Assembly: GCA_902624655.1 (NCBI GenBank)
Contig: CACNYJ010000004.1
Location: forward strand, 16,001-80,000
From: an uncultured Thiothrix sp.
Lineage (GTDB): Bacteria > Pseudomonadota > Gammaproteobacteria > Poriferisulfidales > GCA-002705445
Direction of reading: 5' to 3'
Length of the DNA stretch: 64,000 nt
The position numbers were made by a program, and so were the translations under genes. Each line of letters starts with the position of its first letter. The stretch's first letter is position 1. Of the stretch, positions 59,312-64,000 are shown piece after piece. A model generated the notes under the pieces. It did not search any database. It had not been told where the DNA came from and saw only the letters and a program-made list of their open reading frames with translations.

Positions 59312-62300
59312 ATGAGTTTTTTTAGATACACAATTTACGTTTTTTTTGCTTATTTAGCTATATCTCTCTCGTTAGCAAGATACTCAGTTGAATATTTAGA
59401 AAAAAACCATTATCTTCTTGAAAATTTCATTAATAGTAACCAAAACACACAAATAAAAATAGAAGAGGTTATTGGTGATTGGCGAGGCATTTATCCTTCT
59501 CTTTTAATTAAAATAAAAAATCCAAAAAAAAATTATAAAGATAATATATCTTTTCCTGCACTAGTAGATTTAAAAATTAATATTTACAAAACTGTTTTAT
59601 TTTTTAAGCCAGTAATAAAATCAATATATATAGAAAATGTCCAATATAAAAATAGCTTAGAAAACATAATCGAAAAACTAAAAAATTCCAAAAATCAAAT
59701 TTCTATTAGTGTAGATGATATGCAAATTGGAAAATCTAATTTTCAAATATCATATAAGGGAGAGAAATTTAACCTAAATGATGCAAATATTATATTAAGA
59801 GATAATAATATATACTTCGACACAAAATTAGAAAATAATAAAAGAGTCAAAGCAAGTATTTCAAACCTAATATTTGAAGAAGGAAAGCCGAAAAATTTAG
59901 AATATAAAGCGCAAATTGAAGGAAGTTTTGATTATGAATTTAAAGATTTTATCAAGGATTTAAACATTACAATTAAAAGTAAAAATTTAAATTTGATATT
60001 ATCTGGTGAATACAATAAAGGAAAATTCATAGACAATAAAATAACTATTGAATCAATAGAGAGATCTCATATAACTTTAAATAATAATCACATAAAAAAT
60101 TTAAATTCAAAGATAATATTTGGAAATATTTCTGAAAATAGCATAGGATTTGAGTTCAATGAATTATACTTTCTTTCTAAAAATGATAATCCATATGAAT
60201 CAATAGAATCTTCAATTAGTTATAATACTGTGAAGAAAGATGTTTCTATATTTGTTAAAAATATTAAAGTTGATACAGAAAAATTACGAAAAGATTTTAA
60301 TTTTTTACCTAAAAATAAATTTGTATTTGCATCAACCTTAAAAGAATTTAAAGTTAAATTTAATGTCGATAAACCTTTAAAAAACTATCACTTATCAGGT
60401 GTTTTTGTAAATACAAATTTTACTTATGATAATTTTCTTGTCAGTGGCTTCACAGGATCTGTGTTTTCAAACTCTAGTGATACTTTAGTGAGTTTTGATT
60501 CAGCCGATGTAATTCTTAGTGATAATTTACTCCTTAGAAATAAATTAAAATTTAAAAGGGTCACAGGAGATATCAGAATTACAAATTATTTAACCCCAAT
60601 AACTTATTTTTATAACTTAAAATTAACTAATAATGAGATTGATGTTACATTTAATGGCTTAATTGATAAAAACAAAGATAAAATTAAAGTTTCTTCATAT
60701 GTTGATTATGTAGATATGAGATATATAACTGATTATCTACCAAAGACTTTCATGAAAATTGACACGGCAAAATACTTTCAAAAATCTTTTCTAAAAGGTT
60801 CAACTAAAAGTGGAAATGTATATATTGAAGGTAGCTTATCTAAATATCCTTTTTATGTTGATTTATCTGGTATCTCTTATGCAAAGTTTCCTATAAAGGA
60901 CTTAGATGTGGATTATAAAAAGGGATGGATACCATTCAAAAATATAAATGGAATCGCATATTTTAAAAGGAATAAAGCATTCTTCAAATCTGAAAATTTT
61001 AAAATTTTAGATACCGTATTATCAGACGGGAATCTATATATAAATGATGTAAAAAATACAGAGTTATGGATTGAAGGACAACTAAATGGTCCATTCAGAA
61101 ATCTTTTAGAATTTTCAAACGAAGCAAATTTAACAAAATTAAGCGAAAAAAAAGTAGAAAAAATCAGAGGCAATTCTGAAACTGATATAAAAATTAAAAT
61201 TGCATTTAATAATAAAAAAAACATCTACCAAAGTAAAATAAAACTTAAAAATGTAAGTTATATTGGTGATAACGAAAACAAATTTAATAATATTTATGGG
61301 GAAATACTTTATAAAGATAGTAAATTCTTCACAAAAAATAATAAATTTATAAATGCAGATTACAATAATATTAATTTGAAATTTGATCTTAAAACAGATT
61401 CAAATAATAATTTTATTATTTCCGGAACAAAAAAAATTGACATCTCTCAATATATTACAAATAAATTGATTAATAAAAATATTAATGGTGAAACAAATTT
61501 AAATTATAGTATAAAGTTTCCTAACTTTAATAGTAAATCACCTATAATAAAGGTAAAGTTAGGATCAAATTTAAATGGAGTCAGTATTTTTTATCCTAAA
61601 CCTTTTTTTAAAGAGAAAAATACAGAAATAAAAACAAATGTAGACTTTGAATTAAATAATTTTAAACCAAAAAATTTTAAAATTTATTATAATAATATTT
61701 TAGCTGAATTTTTAACTTTAAATAATCCAGTCGGCTACATAAATTTCTCTGGAAAAGAAAGCAAAATGCCTGAATCAAATATAAATCTTGTTGGCAATAT
61801 TGATATGCTGAATCTCGATGAATGGAAAAATATGATGTCCGAAAGTGATAAAATCAGTTATTTATCTTATGTAAACAAAGTTGATATTTTTTTTAAAAAA
61901 TTTATTAATGATAAATTAATCATTGATAATTTAAAACTTAAAGGTTATTTATCAAAAAATTTATTTTTGTTTAACGAAGTTTCTTCAGTTAATAATTATA
62001 TGCAGCTCAAGGCTTCTGGTAAAGTTGAGTTTAATAACATATCTTCATTTAAAGTAAATTTAAAAACCAAAAACCTTGAAAATTTATTAAATTATTGGAG
62101 CTTTAATCACAGCCTAAGAGATGCTTCAATGGATAGCGATCTTGATATTAGCTGGCAAGGTGATCTTTTTGATTTTAGTATGAAAGGAGCATATGGGAAA
62201 TTTTCTACTAGTATGAAAAATGGTAGATTGAAAAAAGTTGGGAATAGGGCAACTAGAATATTTGGCCTATTCAACATTGATCTTCTTGCTAAAAGATTAT

Positions 62301-62707
62301 CTCTTGATTTTGATGATGTTACAAAAAATGGATTTTATTTTAATAGTTTAAATGGTGATTTCAGGTTAGATAGTGGAAATATATTTACAACGAATTTATT
62401 GATCAAGGGTCCTTCTGCTGAATTACTGACTGTAGGAACGACAAACTATATTGATGAAACTTATGATATGCAGGTAATAGCTAGTCCCGAATTTGGTGAA
62501 ACTTTGCCTGCAATAGCGCTCCTAGGTGGCCCAATAACTGCAGCTGCAACCTTTGCTGCTGAGAAGCTTGCAAAAGCTTTTGGAAGAGATATAAATGATC
62601 TTATAAAAATAAAATATAAAGTTACAGGAACTTGGGACGATCCAAAAATAAAAATTATAGATAAAAAGACTGACGCTTTAGACGATGTCGAGGAGCTGTT
62701 TCAATGA
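59312..62707 (+). CDS. yhdP: YhdP-family AsmA-like protein
   Basis: The 1131-residue protein has one N-terminal membrane helix (FFRYTIYVFFAYLAISLSLA), a long, beta-rich, Lys/Asn-rich periplasmic body and a conserved C-terminal block (MKNGRLKKVGNRATRIFGLFNIDLLAKRL cut short here, then LLGGPITAAATF). The family forms periplasmic bridges for phospholipid transport to the outer membrane. It is somewhat shorter than E. coli YhdP. It overlaps the next gene by ATGA. Confidence 0.9.
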   Translation: MSFFRYTIYVFFAYLAISLSLARYSVEYLEKNHYLLENFINSNQNTQIKIEEVIGDWRGIYPSLLIKIKNPKKNYKDNISFPALVDLKINIYKTVLFFKPVIKSIYIENVQYKNSLENIIEKLKNSKNQISISVDDMQIGKSNFQISYKGEKFNLNDANIILRDNNIYFDTKLENNKRVKASISNLIFEEGKPKNLEYKAQIEGSFDYEFKDFIKDLNITIKSKNLNLILSGEYNKGKFIDNKITIESIERSHITLNNNHIKNLNSKIIFGNISENSIGFEFNELYFLSKNDNPYESIESSISYNTVKKDVSIFVKNIKVDTEKLRKDFNFLPKNKFVFASTLKEFKVKFNVDKPLKNYHLSGVFVNTNFTYDNFLVSGFTGSVFSNSSDTLVSFDSADVILSDNLLLRNKLKFKRVTGDIRITNYLTPITYFYNLKLTNNEIDVTFNGLIDKNKDKIKVSSYVDYVDMRYITDYLPKTFMKIDTAKYFQKSFLKGSTKSGNVYIEGSLSKYPFYVDLSGISYAKFPIKDLDVDYKKGWIPFKNINGIAYFKRNKAFFKSENFKILDTVLSDGNLYINDVKNTELWIEGQLNGPFRNLLEFSNEANLTKLSEKKVEKIRGNSETDIKIKIAFNNKKNIYQSKIKLKNVSYIGDNENKFNNIYGEILYKDSKFFTKNNKFINADYNNINLKFDLKTDSNNNFIISGTKKIDISQYITNKLINKNINGETNLNYSIKFPNFNSKSPIIKVKLGSNLNGVSIFYPKPFFKEKNTEIKTNVDFELNNFKPKNFKIYYNNILAEFLTLNNPVGYINFSGKESKMPESNINLVGNIDMLNLDEWKNMMSESDKISYLSYVNKVDIFFKKFINDKLIIDNLKLKGYLSKNLFLFNEVSSVNNYMQLKASGKVEFNNISSFKVNLKTKNLENLLNYWSFNHSLRDASMDSDLDISWQGDLFDFSMKGAYGKFSTSMKNGRLKKVGNRATRIFGLFNIDLLAKRLSLDFDDVTKNGFYFNSLNGDFRLDSGNIFTTNLLIKGPSAELLTVGTTNYIDETYDMQVIASPEFGETLPAIALLGGPITAAATFAAEKLAKAFGRDINDLIKIKYKVTGTWDDPKIKIIDKKTDALDDVEELFQ

Positions 62708-63519
62708 AAAATTTTAGAATAGGATGTGTACAAATAGCATCAGGCCCAAATGTAGAAGCAAATTTAAATGAAATTGCAAAATATATTGATACCGCAAAAA
62801 ATAATGGAGCTGAACTAATTGTCTTACCAGAAAATTTTGCGATGATGGCAGAAAAAGATTTTCTATATCTTAATATACAAGAGAATTTAGGAGAAGGCCG
62901 AATTCAAGATTTTATAAGCAAGCAAGCAAAAAAAAATGAAGTATGGATTGTGGCTGGTACTATTCCGATAAAATCAAATACAAAGGAAAAAGTTTTTTCA
63001 ACTTGTATTGTTTACAACGATAAGGGTGAAATAGTTTCAACATATTCTAAGATGCACTTATTTGATGTGAATTTACCTGATACAAATGAAGAGTATAGAG
63101 AATCAGACATTTACTTAAATGGAACAGAAGTAGTTGTCGTTGAAACACCATTTTGTAAAATTGGTTTGTCTGTATGTTATGATTTGAGATTTCCTGAACT
63201 ATTTAGAAAATTATCTGATAACGATGCTGAACTTATTTGTCTTCCTGCAGCTTTCACTTCTTTTACAGGAAAAGCCCATTGGGAGCATCTTGTTAAAGCC
63301 AGAGCAATTGAAAACCTTGTTTATTTTGCTGCAAGTGCCCAAGGTGGATATCATGTTAGTGGAAGAGAAACCTATGGTAATTCTATTATAGTAAGCCCGT
63401 GGGGTGAAACACTAGGAATTTTAAAAAATAAGTCTGGTGTTGTTGTTAATGATATAAATTTGGAGTCTTTAAAAAAATTAAGATCTAACTTCCCATGCTT
63501 AGATCACAGAATAATTTAA
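62704..63519 (+). CDS. Nitrilase-family amidase (Nit1/Nit2-like)
   Basis: The 271-residue carbon-nitrogen hydrolase has the triad E43 (VLPENFAMM), K116 (YSKMHLFD) and C158 (GLSVCYDLRFPEL). Position after yhdP is conserved in gammaproteobacteria, usually before tldD. Related enzymes repair deaminated glutathione or hydrolyse omega-amides; the substrate is not certain. It is convergent with purN, the stops overlapping by 2 bases. Confidence 0.9.
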   Translation: MKNFRIGCVQIASGPNVEANLNEIAKYIDTAKNNGAELIVLPENFAMMAEKDFLYLNIQENLGEGRIQDFISKQAKKNEVWIVAGTIPIKSNTKEKVFSTCIVYNDKGEIVSTYSKMHLFDVNLPDTNEEYRESDIYLNGTEVVVVETPFCKIGLSVCYDLRFPELFRKLSDNDAELICLPAAFTSFTGKAHWEHLVKARAIENLVYFAASAQGGYHVSGRETYGNSIIVSPWGETLGILKNKSGVVVNDINLESLKKLRSNFPCLDHRII

Positions 63520-64000
63520 GAAAATACTATTGGCTCTTTAAGCTTTACATCTTTGTAGTAAACCTCGCCGTTTTTTAAATAAATTTCTTTGTTTTCAATT
63601 AGTTTTAAAGTTTTATAAAAAAGAACATGTTCTTTCTTTAGAAGCCTATCCGCTATAGTGATATCATTATCATCTTTTTCCACCAATATTTTATATTGGG
63701 CTATTATCGGCCCACAATCTATATCGTCGTTCACAAAGTGAGTTGTACACCCATGATTTTTGTCTTTATTTTCAATCACTCTTTTATGTGTATTTAGACC
63801 TTTGTACTTGGGTAATAAGGAAGGGTGTATATTTATCACATTACCTTTATATGAGTCTATAATGAAACCTGGGACTTTTAGCATATATCCACATAACAAT
63901 AAAATATCTCCTTCCATTGGATCAAGAATCTCAAAAAGATATTGATTATAATCTTCATCACTTAAAATTTCTTTATCAAGTATATTAATAGGTAATTTAT
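63516..64000 (-). CDS. purN: Phosphoribosylglycinamide formyltransferase (5' end cut by the window)
   Basis: The reading frame stays open to the window edge, so the real start lies beyond 64000; the ATG at 63917 is internal. The visible 160 residues have LLLCGYML, the formyltransferase signature NIHPSLLPKYKGLNTHKR with catalytic Asn/His, CTTHFVNDDIDCGPII with the catalytic-type Asp, and a C-terminal helix. This is GAR transformylase of purine synthesis using 10-formyl-tetrahydrofolate. It shows folate-linked C1 chemistry coexists with the methanofuran system. Confidence 0.87.
   Translation of the reverse strand, partial: KLPINILDKEILSDEDYNQYLFEILDPMEGDILLLCGYMLKVPGFIIDSYKGNVINIHPSLLPKYKGLNTHKRVIENKDKNHGCTTHFVNDDIDCGPIIAQYKILVEKDDNDITIADRLLKKEHVLFYKTLKLIENKEIYLKNGEVYYKDVKLKEPIVFS

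Overview
The window is one contiguous, AT-rich, gene-dense stretch of a gammaproteobacterial chromosome, probably from a free-living, streamlined, marine-type organism. Assignment to Gammaproteobacteria rests on gene order: birA-coaX-tRNA-Thr followed by tRNA-Tyr-Gly-Thr-tuf-tRNA-Trp-secE-nusG-rplKAJL-rpoBC-rpsLG-fusA-rpsJ, then the S10, spc and alpha ribosomal operons, uvrA/ssb back to back, miaB-phoH-ybeY-corC-lnt, nadD-rsfS-rlmH, and yhdP-nit. Genus cannot be read from the sequence. No rRNA, CRISPR array, insertion sequence, integrase or plasmid feature was seen, and no stretch longer than 300 bases lacks a gene.

Left end (1-6.1 kb): the 5' end of a photolyase-like gene, glyoxalase II, a secreted SH3-like protein, a minus-strand operon (glnS, membrane glutaredoxin, DsrC/TusE-like protein, parvulin), then birA-coaX.

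6.15-16.1 kb is the main accessory region. It sits between tRNA-Thr(TGT) and tRNA-Tyr, which are adjacent in the usual gammaproteobacterial array. It carries a methanofuran-linked one-carbon operon, fwdD-fwdB-fwdA-ftr-fwdC, followed by a 7Fe ferredoxin, a ferredoxin-NADP reductase of the adrenodoxin-reductase family and an NTF2-like protein. FwdB keeps the 4Fe-4S and metal-ligand cysteines, and a separate molybdopterin-binding FwdD is present. The complex therefore looks like a redox-active formylmethanofuran dehydrogenase rather than the redox-dead formyltransferase/hydrolase (Fhc) complex of known aerobic methylotrophs. The ferredoxin and reductase could carry its electrons to NADP+. The same interval holds a two-gene inverse-autotransporter unit and a psiE gene.

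16.1-45.6 kb is translation and transcription machinery: four tRNAs, one EF-Tu gene, RNA polymerase subunits, and about 35 ribosomal and secretion genes, including rpmD and rpmJ. One promoter/terminator segment lies between rpsJ and rplC instead of upstream of rpsJ.

45.6-64 kb holds uvrA, ssb, a polyprenyl-phosphate sugar-phosphate transferase, miaB-phoH-ybeY-corC-lnt, nadD-rsfS-rlmH, yhdP, a nitrilase-family amidase and a truncated purN. Between lnt and nadD lies a second C1 locus on the minus strand: a dihydropteroate-synthase-like gene, a DUF447 gene and mfnB of methanofuran biosynthesis. Together the two loci imply a complete methanofuran/tetrahydromethanopterin C1 pathway, with fae, mtdB, mch and the remaining cofactor genes expected elsewhere in the genome.
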